NCBI GenBank assembly: GCA_913062555.1
Contig: CAJXVU010000014.1
Span: forward strand, 1-64,000
Origin: an uncultured Bacteroidota bacterium
GTDB lineage: Bacteria > Bacteroidota > Bacteroidia > Flavobacteriales > Flavobacteriaceae
Reading direction: 5' to 3'
Length of the DNA stretch: 64,000 bases
Shown: positions 1-8,503 of the stretch, in pieces
Layout: each line of letters starts with the position of its first letter
Numbering within the stretch: position 1 is the stretch's first letter
The notes under the pieces: model-generated
Told to the model about the DNA's origin: nothing
The model's database searches: none
The model's input: only the letters and a program-made list of their open reading frames with translations
Made by a program: the position numbers and the translations under genes

Positions 1-168
1 ATACTTTATTTTTGTTGTAATATATTAGTTAATTGATAATAAGGTTAAGGATTGCAGCAACATCCTTTTTATGAATTGCAGTGCATCGTGCAATTACAGA
101 AAAAGATATCGCGGAAAGCCTGACGCTTTTGAAGCTTGAGCGAAAAAGCGTAACCTCCAAAACATAGA
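1..168. other. Upstream region without a visible gene
   Basis: No coding region is supported before the first gene. An inverted repeat with 8-bp arms (123-130 and 144-151, ACGCTTTT/AAAAGCGT) lies just ahead of the methyltransferase start. It is not followed by a T-run, so I do not call it a terminator. Confidence 0.3.
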
Positions 169-900
169 ATGACAAAACACACAAAAGATTGGTTTACATT
201 ATGGTTTAATACCCCATTCTATCACATTCTATATAAAGATAGGGATGATAAAGAAGCACAATCCTTTATGGAAACGCTTACGAGTTATCTAAATATTGCC
301 GAGGATGGTAGGATATTAGATCTTGCCTGTGGTAAAGGACGTCATGCGGTATATTTAAATGCTATTGGTTATAATGTTACCGGAATTGACTTGTCTCCCG
401 AAAGTATTTCTTTTGCGAAACAATTTGAAAATGACAACTTGCGCTTTGATGTTCATGATATGAGTAAGCCATACTCACAAAAATTTAACGCTATTTTTAA
501 TTTGTTCACTAGTTTTGGTTTCTTTGAAAATGAGAATGATAATCTGAACACCATTAAATCTATAAAAGCCAATTTAAAAGAAAATGGTGTTGGTGTTATT
601 GACTTTATGAATGTTGATTATGTTGTAAATAATTTGGTTGCCGATGATGTTAAAACCATTGAAGGGATTGATTTTCATTTATCCAGATATGTTGACAATG
701 GCTATATAATTAAAGATATTTCGTTCCAGTTTGAAGGTATCCCTTATCATTTCAAGGAACGTGTAAAAGCGTTTAGCCTTCAGGATTTTAATACCATGTT
801 TAAAGAAGCAAATATTGAGTTGTTAGATGTTTTTGGAGATTATAAACTCAATAAATATCACAGGTACAACTCTGAACGTTTAATTATGATTTTTATGTAA
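169..900 (+). CDS. Class I SAM-dependent methyltransferase
   Basis: This is a 243-residue soluble protein with a Rossmann-type methyltransferase fold. Motif I is visible as DLACGKG at residues 51-57, and the acidic end of beta2 as GIDLS at about 72-76. The family transfers a methyl group from S-adenosylmethionine; the substrate cannot be read from sequence. The ATG is the first in frame. The ZIP transporter gene begins one base after the stop codon, so the two are probably co-transcribed. Confidence 0.85.
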   Translation: MTKHTKDWFTLWFNTPFYHILYKDRDDKEAQSFMETLTSYLNIAEDGRILDLACGKGRHAVYLNAIGYNVTGIDLSPESISFAKQFENDNLRFDVHDMSKPYSQKFNAIFNLFTSFGFFENENDNLNTIKSIKANLKENGVGVIDFMNVDYVVNNLVADDVKTIEGIDFHLSRYVDNGYIIKDISFQFEGIPYHFKERVKAFSLQDFNTMFKEANIELLDVFGDYKLNKYHRYNSERLIMIFM

Positions 901-901
901 T

Positions 902-1576
902 ATGAATAAATACTTATTCCCAATATATGCGGTGGTTCTCGGTTTTATTATCGCAAAAATTGCCAAAGAGAAAAAAGTAACTAACATAAAGCTATTACTT
1001 GCTTTTAGTGGTGCCTTTTTAATGTCTCTTACGGTTTTTGATTTATTGCCAGAGGTGTATGAACACCTGGATGCCAAGCATACAGGATTGTTTATTATGA
1101 TTGGTGTATTGGTACAAATTTTTCTTGAATTTTTCTCAAAAGGCGCCGAACATGGTCATGTACACATCCATAAACACAGTAAAGTTTTTCCATGGCTATT
1201 GTTTATTAGTTTGTGTTTACATGCCTTTTTGGAAGGGTTTCCCATTCACCAACACAATGATATGGTGTATGGTATTTTAATACATAAATTTCCAATTGCC
1301 ATATTAATTACCACTTACTTATTACAATCTAATTTTAAAACACTGCAAATTGTTGTGTTCTTAACCCTATTTGGGGCCATGACGCCTTTGGGAACAATTA
1401 TATCAAATAATGTAGACATGTTTGCGAACTACCTAAACTATATTAATGCCGTAGTTATTGGTATCTTTTTGCATATATCTACCACCATTTTATTTGAAAG
1501 TAGTGAAGGGCATAAATTTAATCTCACTAAAATTTTGGTAATCATGGTTGCTGTTAGTATTGCTTATTTCATATAA
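902..1576 (+). CDS. ZIP family metal transporter
   Basis: This is a 224-residue inner-membrane protein with about seven to eight hydrophobic segments. A His-rich loop (HGHVHIHKH, about residues 80-88) and two helices carrying metal-site residues (LHAFLEG and IHKFPIA) are the pattern of ZIP divalent-cation transporters, which usually import zinc, iron or manganese. The TM4 motif departs from the usual HExxHE form, so the metal is uncertain. It sits immediately after the methyltransferase gene and about 40 bases before the DUF4268 gene. Confidence 0.8.
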   Translation: MNKYLFPIYAVVLGFIIAKIAKEKKVTNIKLLLAFSGAFLMSLTVFDLLPEVYEHLDAKHTGLFIMIGVLVQIFLEFFSKGAEHGHVHIHKHSKVFPWLLFISLCLHAFLEGFPIHQHNDMVYGILIHKFPIAILITTYLLQSNFKTLQIVVFLTLFGAMTPLGTIISNNVDMFANYLNYINAVVIGIFLHISTTILFESSEGHKFNLTKILVIMVAVSIAYFI

Positions 1577-1618
1577 CGTAGACATGAGACAAATAAATGT
1601 TAAAACTCAATAATAACA

Positions 1619-2047
1619 ATGTTCTCTAAAGAAGAAAGCAGACTATTACGTGAAGAATTTTGGACAAGCTTTGGTAAATCGTTCCCGAGAAAATGGGTGT
1701 TATACAATACTAAAATTAAAGGCCTCTCGTTCAAGTTTTATTTTGACACTAAAAAAGCATTCGTATCCTTAGATCTTGAAGACGATTTAGAAAACCGAAT
1801 TAATTATTGGGGAAAATTACAATCACTACAATCCATTTTAAAAGATGAATATTTACCTGAGGCCATTTTTGAAGAAGAATTTTATTTAGATAATGGCAAG
1901 GAAATCTCTAGAGTTTATGTGCCTCTTGAACAAAAAGTGTCAATTCATAACAAAAATACCTGGCGAGATACTATGGTGTTTTTTAATACTTATATGAATT
2001 TATTTGAAACTTTTTTTGAAGAGTATAAGGACATTATTAAAGCATAA
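1619..2047 (+). CDS. DUF4268 domain-containing protein
   Basis: This is a 142-residue soluble acidic protein matching the DUF4268 family common in Bacteroidota. The start region (SRLLREEFWTSFGK) and the IKGLSFKFYFD strand are typical. In other bacteria the domain often sits at the C-terminus of nuclease-like proteins, but here it stands alone and no catalytic motif is evident. The next gene begins two bases after its stop, suggesting translational coupling. Function unknown. Confidence 0.75.
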   Translation: MFSKEESRLLREEFWTSFGKSFPRKWVLYNTKIKGLSFKFYFDTKKAFVSLDLEDDLENRINYWGKLQSLQSILKDEYLPEAIFEEEFYLDNGKEISRVYVPLEQKVSIHNKNTWRDTMVFFNTYMNLFETFFEEYKDIIKA

Positions 2048-2049
2048 TT

Positions 2050-2454
2050 ATGAATAGAACCTTCTGGCAGCGTCATTGGAAATGGATCACACCCTGTGGG
2101 TTACTAATAGTCATAGTTTTTTTTATGTCTCCTATTGGAAATGCCGTAACAGATATTGTAAAGGTTTATGCTGATGCCACTGTATATGAAAATGCACTTG
2201 AAAAAGCAAAGGTCAATCCGCAGGTTATTACAGTTATGGGAGACCTTGCTCCCATTGATACATTTGCAATTTTAGAAGGTGCCGTACGCTATTCAAATAA
2301 CAACGCCTCGGTTAATATTACGGTTCGTATAAAAGGGAGCAAAGGAAAAGGCAAGCTAGATATTGTTGCTCACAAATTAAATGCGATCTGGGACTATGAA
2401 CTCATTAAAATCCGGATTAAAGACCCTAAAGCAACTATTGTGGTTTTGGAATAA
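2050..2454 (+). CDS. Cytochrome c oxidase assembly factor Coa1-like protein
   Basis: This 134-residue protein has one N-terminal membrane anchor (about residues 14-32) followed by a soluble domain of the Coa1/Tim21-like fold, annotated in Bacteroidota as Coa1 family. In mitochondria Coa1 assists Cox1 maturation; the bacterial role is not established. It is the last gene of the plus-strand run that starts at 169. Its final 14 codons and stop are duplicated at 4331-4378 with one silent difference, which marks this 3' end as an insertion target. Confidence 0.75.
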   Translation: MNRTFWQRHWKWITPCGLLIVIVFFMSPIGNAVTDIVKVYADATVYENALEKAKVNPQVITVMGDLAPIDTFAILEGAVRYSNNNASVNITVRIKGSKGKGKLDIVAHKLNAIWDYELIKIRIKDPKATIVVLE

Positions 2455-2456
2455 CT
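2405..2456 (+). repeat. Direct repeat copy 1 (coa1 3' end)
   Basis: These 52 bases, covering the last codons and stop of the Coa1-like gene, are repeated at 4329-4380. The only mismatch is T2427 versus C4351, which is silent in a Pro codon. I read it as the left boundary of an inserted segment. Confidence 0.85.
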
Positions 2457-2494
2457 GAATCCTAAATATTATTATCACTGCCCAATTTGAATGC

Positions 2495-2911
2495 TTATAA
2501 ATAGTACGTTTTTTTCTTATTGAATAAATAAATGTATAGGGAAATTAATATCATCCCGAGTATCATTGATGCCATTTGCCAAAATAAAATTTCACCTTCT
2601 GAGAATCCATTTTCAATAATCAAGGCAAAATAATTAATTAAGCAAATCAGGCATATCCAAAATATAAATAGTGAAAAAAGCTTTGCCAATTTATCTTTAT
2701 CTGGATTATAGGTCTTATTTCGTTTAACCTTACGATGAATATGAAAGGATAAAAACAACAAACACAAACCTGCGCAAACAAATATCATGGTAATGTTATT
2801 ATATAAAAAGGTCCCTTCTATCAAGTATTCATTAATACTATGGTAAATATAATATCCAACTAAAATGGAGCTAAGGATTATAAAAAAGTAATTTAAATTT
2901 CGTTCAAACAT
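2495..2911 (-). CDS. Small four-helix membrane protein, unknown
   Basis: This is a 138-residue protein with four predicted membrane helices at about residues 7-26, 38-57, 77-97 and 109-130, separated by a Lys/Arg-rich cytoplasmic loop (about 58-72). I recognise no family. It lies 11 bases downstream of the Cys-tail lipoprotein gene on the same strand, so the two are probably one operon. If the lipoprotein releases a membrane-active peptide, this protein would be the natural immunity candidate, which is inference only. It lies within the segment bounded by the 52-bp direct repeat. Confidence 0.7.
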   Translation of the reverse strand: MFERNLNYFFIILSSILVGYYIYHSINEYLIEGTFLYNNITMIFVCAGLCLLFLSFHIHRKVKRNKTYNPDKDKLAKLFSLFIFWICLICLINYFALIIENGFSEGEILFWQMASMILGMILISLYIYLFNKKKTYYL

Positions 2912-2922
2912 AATTGTCCCTA

Positions 2923-3636
2923 TTATTCATTGTTAATTTTCTTTTTTTTACATGTATCAATCATATTATAATAGGCCAATGCTTTTAAGGCAATTGCCAA
3001 TGGGCAGGCAATAAGAGCTACTGGATTAGGGACACAAGCGACTCCTACAGCAACAGTGGCTCCAGAATAGGCTAATATGGCGGATAAACATCCTCGCTGT
3101 TGATTACTATATATATTATTAGATAAAAGAGCATTTGGGTTTTCCTGATTAATTACCTTAAGTATATTAGCCCATGTATTATATCTCTTAAACTCATTAA
3201 GTGGTAAATTTAATGACAATACATGATACTCAAAAGTTTTCAAGCTTGAATCAAAGTCATTTTTTCCTAAGTTCATTTGTAATTGAAGTATTATTTCCCT
3301 GTCATCAATATTAAAAAAGCCTTCTTTTAATCCTATTTCAATGATTTCATAAGTGCTATAGGAGGCATATTCTATACTTTCACTAGTTAATGACAAATTA
3401 ACCCCCAATTGATTATTGATATGATCGGTTATCGCTCGGTTTTTTTCGATTACTGAACTCAACTGAACTATGTTTTCTGGATATCCAATATTAACTTTTT
3501 CACCCTTCAAACTCTCAAAAAGGGTGTAATCGAATTTGTTCGGAGTGAAGCCTATACTTTGGATTTTTTCATTACTACAACCAAAGAAAAATATGCTTAA
3601 AACTGTTGCTATTGCAAATTCAAATGTTCTTTTCAT
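2923..3636 (-). CDS. Putative lipoprotein with Cys-rich hydrophobic C-terminal tail
   Basis: This is a 237-residue protein. The N-terminus is a lipoprotein signal peptide ending in a permissive lipobox (FFGC, Cys20). Residues 25-175 form a mostly helical domain I do not recognise. From residue 181 the character changes: an Arg-Gly-Cys junction, then about 47 residues rich in Ala, Val, Leu and Gly with Cys183, Cys201, Cys211 and Cys229, ending in a KKKK-containing tail. The tail resembles membrane-active peptides released from the C-terminus of precursors such as halocin C8, but this is by general character only. It is divergent from the XRE gene and followed by a 4-TM gene. Confidence 0.65.
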   Translation of the reverse strand: MKRTFEFAIATVLSIFFFGCSNEKIQSIGFTPNKFDYTLFESLKGEKVNIGYPENIVQLSSVIEKNRAITDHINNQLGVNLSLTSESIEYASYSTYEIIEIGLKEGFFNIDDREIILQLQMNLGKNDFDSSLKTFEYHVLSLNLPLNEFKRYNTWANILKVINQENPNALLSNNIYSNQQRGCLSAILAYSGATVAVGVACVPNPVALIACPLAIALKALAYYNMIDTCKKKKINNE

Positions 3637-4025
3637 TATATAAAATATTTAAAAGTTAATGTGTTTTAAATCTTTACTAATGCAGAGGTTTTGGTTTTAA
3701 ATAGCAATCTTTTTATAAAAATACCTCATGAAAATCTTTTAAATTTGACAGGCAAAGTTTTGGCCAATTTGTTCAATAAGGATTATACAGTCGTCTTAAA
3801 CCTACAGCAAATATATTAAAATATTATTTTATACTACAATTTATGTAAGAAATTTCGAATATTTATGGATTTATATTCTTTTAAAATTATTAGAACCTCT
3901 ATAACACTTTAAAGAATATATAAGCATTTAATAGATCATTTAAGGGGATACATTAATAACTAAATATCTTTATTGAGCTATTAATCTGAATAACTCAAAG
4001 AAGTTATCTATTACGACTTTACCAA
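3637..4025. promoter_or_regulatory. Divergent intergenic region of the mini-island
   Basis: These 389 AT-rich bases separate the minus-strand lipoprotein operon from the plus-strand XRE gene, so both promoters should lie here. A near match to the Bacteroidota -7 motif (TATCTTTA) lies about 60 bases before the XRE start. No gene or long inverted repeat is evident. Confidence 0.4.
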
Positions 4026-4286
4026 TTGTCAAATTTAACTACAGAAGACCGTAAACTCAAAATTATTTTACAGAGTAAACTCGGGCAACATATACGGTTA
4101 TGTAAGGGACTACGCCAAAAAGAAGTAGCAGATCGCTGTGGGTTTTCACGTAGCGGCTATAATTTAATAGAAAAAGGTCAACGAAACATAACATTCTTTA
4201 CGTTATACAAAATTTCTAAAGTATTAGACGAACCTATTGAAAACTTGACTAAAGTTACTGGTTTAGTAGATCTTAAAAAATATTAA
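4026..4286 (+). CDS. XRE-family helix-turn-helix regulator
   Basis: This is an 86-residue protein made almost entirely of one HTH_3/XRE DNA-binding domain (about residues 15-75, with RQKEVADRCGFSRSGYNLIEKGQR as helices 2-3). The only plausible initiator is TTG at 4026, because there is no internal Met. Small XRE proteins of this kind commonly repress their own element. It is divergent from the lipoprotein operon, and the second copy of the 52-bp repeat begins 42 bases after its stop. Likely a local regulator of the mini-island. Confidence 0.8.
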   Translation: MSNLTTEDRKLKIILQSKLGQHIRLCKGLRQKEVADRCGFSRSGYNLIEKGQRNITFFTLYKISKVLDEPIENLTKVTGLVDLKKY

Positions 4287-4328
4287 TATAATTGCCTCTA
4301 AAATTGAATTAACTATTAAACAAATAAC

Positions 4329-4380
4329 TTAAAATCCGGATTAAAGACCCCAAAGCAACTATTGTGGTTTTGGAATAACT
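4329..4380 (+). repeat. Direct repeat copy 2 (duplicated coa1 3' end)
   Basis: This is the second copy of the sequence at 2405-2456, 51 of 52 bases identical. It encodes the same C-terminal residues and stop but has no gene body upstream. It marks the right boundary of the inserted segment. Confidence 0.85.
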
Positions 4381-4469
4381 AATAGCTAAGAATCTCTAAT
4401 TGAAGCCATTCATATAAGAAGAAAGCTTACCTTTCATCGAAAAAGATAGCCATTCGACTTCATTTTTAC

Positions 4470-4477
4470 TATATTTG
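4470..4477 (+). promoter_or_regulatory. Promoter -7 motif before the DUF1800 operon
   Basis: TATATTTG matches the Bacteroidota -7 consensus TAnnTTTG. It lies 51 bases before the ATG at 4529. I see no good TTG element at the expected -33 position. Confidence 0.45.
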
Positions 4478-4528
4478 AGAAATTGATTATCCATTTCAGT
4501 CACCTAAAATTCCTCTACATACTGAAAT

Positions 4529-6334
4529 ATGAACAAATTATTTGCCTTATTTTTTCTTTTCAATGCCTCTGTTTTGGCTGCTCAAGAATATTCAGATTAT
4601 CTTGGTGCAGGGAATAGTAATGGTATTACCGTAAGCTCAAGTAGTTCCCAAAATAGAACAGGTTGGTTTGAATCGGCGTCGGGTGATAATACCATAAATG
4701 GAAGTGGATTAGATTCAAGATTACTAGAAACGTCTCGGTTTTTATCTCAGGCAACTTTTGGAACAAAATTGGAATATATTAAAGCCGTGTCCCTAAATTC
4801 TTTTGAAGAATGGATTGACACTCAATATACCATTAATTCGCCCTCCATTGGGGCACTCACAAATACGATTTATAACCAAGCCCTCAATATGTTTATTGCC
4901 AATGGTGGTGATCCAGAAGATTATTTTGGACCACATTCAATCCATTTTCAATACGCCTGGTGGGAATCAAATATTGGTAACGAAGATTTATTGAGGCAAA
5001 AAATTGCCTTAGCTCTGAGTGAAATTCTCGTCATTTCCTGGGATTCAAATCTTGATAGTTATGGTGTTGGATTGGGTAATTATTATGATGTTTTAAAAGA
5101 TAATGCCTTCGGTAATTTTAGAGATATTCTCTTAAATGTGACTTTACACCCTATGATGGGAGCCTATTTAAGTCATTATAATAACCCGAGAAGTTTTATA
5201 AATGAAAATATTCATCCCGATGAAAATTATGCTAGGGAGGTCATGCAACTTTTTTCAATTGGTTTATACGAGTTAAATCAGGATGGGACTTATATCCTCG
5301 ACAATAATGGTGATAGAATACCAACATACGATAATAATGATATTAAAGAGTTCGCTAAAGTTTTTACTGGTCTTGGCCCTGCAGAAGTAATCCCAAATGA
5401 ATATAATGTGCAGGCACAATTTGGAACCGGTTTCTATTTTGCGAAAAAGGATGTACCAATGATAATGTATGACCAATGGCATGAACCAGGGCCAAAAAAT
5501 TTACTTAACAATTTTACAATTCCATCAGGGCAAACGGGAATGCAAGATATTGAAGCTACTGTAGACCATCTGTTTAACCATCAAAATGTGGCCCCTTTCA
5601 TCGCAAAACGCTTGATACAAAACTTAGTAAAATCGAATCCCACTGCTCAATATATTTCCAGAGTTTCTGCCGTTTTTAATAATACTAATGGCGTTCGCGG
5701 AGATATGCAAGCCGTGATAAAAGCCATATTACTGGATGATGAGGCGAGATCCTGTACTTGGATAAATAGTCCAGATCAAGGCAAGCTCATTGAACCTATG
5801 ATGCGCTACTTTAATGTGACACGTCAAATAGACTTAGATAATCAAAATGGACAGCATTGGAATATTGGATATAGTTTTTATAATGCATCATCACAAGCAC
5901 CATTGGCAGCACCACATGTATTTAATTTCTTTTCACCAAACTATGTTCCCAATACTGAATTTGCAGATGAAAATTTAGTTGGTCCAGAGTTTAAAATCCA
6001 TAATTCTGCTACAAGTATTGCCTATGTTAATGAAGTTGATTTATGGACCACCCCTCAATATTTTTCTGTATTAAATACTTGGGACTTAGAATTGGAAGGC
6101 ACGCCTTTAGACTTTGAGAAACTAAAATACTATGCAAAAGATCCGGAGGTACTTATAAATGAATTGGACAAGCTTTTTACACGTGGATTACTCTCAGATA
6201 GCACCAGACAATTAATCATGGATGCCGTTGAACCATTAGCTGGAAATAATTCTAATATAGATTATATGTATTACAGGGTTAAAATGGCAGTTTACCTTAT
6301 TTTAATTAGTCCCGATTATGCTATTCTAAAATAA
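4529..6334 (+). CDS. DUF1800 domain-containing exported protein
   Basis: This is a 601-residue protein with a cleavable signal peptide (first 18 residues, ending VLAAQ). The remainder matches the DUF1800 family: the early RFLSQATFG block (about residue 70), NYAREVMQLFSIGLYELNQDG in mid-protein, and APHVFNFFSPNY near the C-terminus. The biochemical role of DUF1800 is unknown. The family is usually encoded next to DUF1501 proteins, as here, with a 5-base gap, so the two exported proteins probably act together outside the cytoplasm. Confidence 0.88.
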   Translation: MNKLFALFFLFNASVLAAQEYSDYLGAGNSNGITVSSSSSQNRTGWFESASGDNTINGSGLDSRLLETSRFLSQATFGTKLEYIKAVSLNSFEEWIDTQYTINSPSIGALTNTIYNQALNMFIANGGDPEDYFGPHSIHFQYAWWESNIGNEDLLRQKIALALSEILVISWDSNLDSYGVGLGNYYDVLKDNAFGNFRDILLNVTLHPMMGAYLSHYNNPRSFINENIHPDENYAREVMQLFSIGLYELNQDGTYILDNNGDRIPTYDNNDIKEFAKVFTGLGPAEVIPNEYNVQAQFGTGFYFAKKDVPMIMYDQWHEPGPKNLLNNFTIPSGQTGMQDIEATVDHLFNHQNVAPFIAKRLIQNLVKSNPTAQYISRVSAVFNNTNGVRGDMQAVIKAILLDDEARSCTWINSPDQGKLIEPMMRYFNVTRQIDLDNQNGQHWNIGYSFYNASSQAPLAAPHVFNFFSPNYVPNTEFADENLVGPEFKIHNSATSIAYVNEVDLWTTPQYFSVLNTWDLELEGTPLDFEKLKYYAKDPEVLINELDKLFTRGLLSDSTRQLIMDAVEPLAGNNSNIDYMYYRVKMAVYLILISPDYAILK

Positions 6335-6339
6335 TATAA

Positions 6340-7749
6340 ATGACAAAACATAAAGACAACATATCACGAAGAAAATTTATAGGACAATCCTGTGCTGCGG
6401 TTGGATATACCACTCTGTTTTCGTCATTGATAAATTTAAAAGCCATCGCCGCATCTGCAGTCGATAACTCGGCAAATCTAAACGGCGATTATAAAGCATT
6501 GGTTTATGTCATGTTACATGGGGGTAATGATTCTTATAATATGTTAATTCCTCAAGGAAATACAGAGTATAATGAATATGCTGCAACACGCTCAAATTTA
6601 GCGATACCTCAAAATGACCTATTACAAATAAATCCAATAATATCCGATGGAAGGAGCTTTGGAGTTCACCCTTCAATGGCAAATATGCAGCAGCTATTTG
6701 AAAATAGTAATCTGGCCTTTGTTAGTAATGTAGGTACATTAATTGAGCCATCCACAAAAACGGAATTACAAAATGAAAGCGTAAAATCTCCACTCGGATT
6801 ATTTTCGCACTCCGATCAGCAACAACAATGGCACACAGGAAGACCTCATGAACGTACTAATATTGGCTGGGGAGGAAGAATTGCAGATTTAATACAATCC
6901 ATGAATTCCAATACTAATATCTCCATGAATATTTCATTGCATGGCACAAATGTTTTTCAGCGTGGCAACCAAATTATACCTTATTCAATAAAAAATAGTG
7001 GTGGAGTAGGTATTAGTGGTTATGGCGGTCAAAATAACTTTGATCAATTAAAGACGCAAGCCTTGGATGCTATGATGGATAAGGATTATCAAGACATTTA
7101 TAAAAATACGTATGTCAATACTATAAAATCATCTAACGATTCAAGTTTGGAGTTTCAAGCTGCTGTTGATGAAGTTTCAGAATTCACAACAGTTAAACCA
7201 CAATATAATGATCTAGCCAATCAATTGAAAATGGTTGCAAAAACCATAGCTGCAAGAGACACTTTGGGCTTTTCAAGACAAATATTTTATGTTGAAGTTC
7301 ACGGTTGGGATCATCATGATGAATTAATTCTCAATCACGCTAATAAACTAGCAGTTGTAAACGATGCTTTAAGTTATTTTAATGATCTCATGACAGAGCT
7401 CAATACTAGCGATTGTGTCACAACCTTTAGTATATCAGATTTCGCTAGAACACTTACTTCTAACGGAAATGGAACAGATCATGCTTGGGGAGGAAATGCC
7501 TTTGCCATGGGAGGCTCTGTGAATGGCAAAAATATATATGGCAATTATCCTTCCCTAGCTTTAAATAGTGATCTAACGTTTTTTGACGGCGTATTAATTC
7601 CAACTACTGCTGCCGATTTATACATGGCAGAATTAGCCATTTGGTTTGGTGTATCCTATTCTGATCTAAATATGATTTTTCCAAATCTTTCAAATTTTTA
7701 TGATACCAATACTAATATTCCGCCATTAGGATTTATGAACATTACATAG
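6340..7749 (+). CDS. DUF1501 domain-containing protein with Tat signal
   Basis: This is a 469-residue protein that begins with a twin-arginine signal (SRRKFIG at residues 9-15, followed by a hydrophobic stretch), so it is probably exported folded. The body matches DUF1501, a family related to the alkaline phosphatase/sulfatase superfamily. VMLHGGNDSYNMLIP follows the signal, a VHGWDHHDE block is in the middle and GTDHAWGGNAFAMGG is near the C-terminus; these His/Asp-rich blocks are probable metal sites. It is the second gene of the DUF1800-DUF1501 operon, and its stop overlaps the GTG start of the next gene. Confidence 0.88.
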   Translation: MTKHKDNISRRKFIGQSCAAVGYTTLFSSLINLKAIAASAVDNSANLNGDYKALVYVMLHGGNDSYNMLIPQGNTEYNEYAATRSNLAIPQNDLLQINPIISDGRSFGVHPSMANMQQLFENSNLAFVSNVGTLIEPSTKTELQNESVKSPLGLFSHSDQQQQWHTGRPHERTNIGWGGRIADLIQSMNSNTNISMNISLHGTNVFQRGNQIIPYSIKNSGGVGISGYGGQNNFDQLKTQALDAMMDKDYQDIYKNTYVNTIKSSNDSSLEFQAAVDEVSEFTTVKPQYNDLANQLKMVAKTIAARDTLGFSRQIFYVEVHGWDHHDELILNHANKLAVVNDALSYFNDLMTELNTSDCVTTFSISDFARTLTSNGNGTDHAWGGNAFAMGGSVNGKNIYGNYPSLALNSDLTFFDGVLIPTTAADLYMAELAIWFGVSYSDLNMIFPNLSNFYDTNTNIPPLGFMNIT

Positions 7750-8501
7750 TGAAAAGGAAACTGTATTACATATCGATAATTCTAATAATTGCTGTCCAAA
7801 CTGCTAACGCTCAGTGTTACCCTGATAGACATAGTACGTCTTGGTTTGACGGATGGATTTCATGTGAAGCATCTGCTAATCCAAATCCAATTTATGGCGA
7901 TTCACATTGGATTCTGTATGATTTAGGATACAATTACGTGCTAAAGGAAACGAAATTTTGGAATGCTAATGAATTATCTCATCTAGATTATGGCATCCAA
8001 GATTTTAATATCGATTATTCTTTAGACGGTAATGCCTGGATAAATTTAGGTGCATTTTCATTAAATCAAGCAACAGGAAAAACTAATTATGAAGGTGAAG
8101 AAGGTCCTGATTTTGAAAACATAAAAGCCCGTTATGTACTTATTACTCCCATATCAAACTTTGGAGGATCCTGTTTTGGTTTTGGAGAACTTAAAATAAA
8201 TATTATCGATCCTTTTGAAGTTATTGATGACGCTGCAGGATTTAATGCCATGGTTTATCCCAATCCATTTGTCAATAATGTCGATTTAAGAATTGTATCC
8301 CTTTTTGAAGATTATCCAGTAACCTATACCCTATATGATATATTAGGCAGGAAAATTACTCGCAATACTTTGAGTCTAATGCCAGATATTGATACTTATG
8401 AAGTAAAACTCGAAGGATCAGCCTTATCAATAGGGATTTATTTACTCAAAGTTGAGCAAAACGGAAAGCAACGCACTTTTAAATTAATAAAGAACAATTA
8501 A
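7749..8501 (+). CDS. Type IX secretion cargo with discoidin-like domain
   Basis: This is a 250-residue protein whose GTG start overlaps the preceding stop codon by one base. It has a signal peptide (to about residue 22, ANAQ), then a jelly-roll region (about 23-155) that looks like an F5/8 type C discoidin-type carbohydrate or surface-binding domain. It ends in a type A T9SS sorting domain (YPNPF near residue 170, through GIYLLKVE to a basic C-terminus). It should cross the outer membrane by the type IX system and be retained or released at the cell surface. Its position suggests it partners the DUF1800/DUF1501 proteins. Confidence 0.82.
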   Translation: MKRKLYYISIILIIAVQTANAQCYPDRHSTSWFDGWISCEASANPNPIYGDSHWILYDLGYNYVLKETKFWNANELSHLDYGIQDFNIDYSLDGNAWINLGAFSLNQATGKTNYEGEEGPDFENIKARYVLITPISNFGGSCFGFGELKINIIDPFEVIDDAAGFNAMVYPNPFVNNVDLRIVSLFEDYPVTYTLYDILGRKITRNTLSLMPDIDTYEVKLEGSALSIGIYLLKVEQNGKQRTFKLIKNN

Positions 8502-8503
8502 TT

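Noticed and set aside
2457-4328. Insertion sequence or prophage fragment
   Set aside because: There is no transposase or integrase and no terminal inverted repeats, only the 52-bp direct repeat and three small genes.
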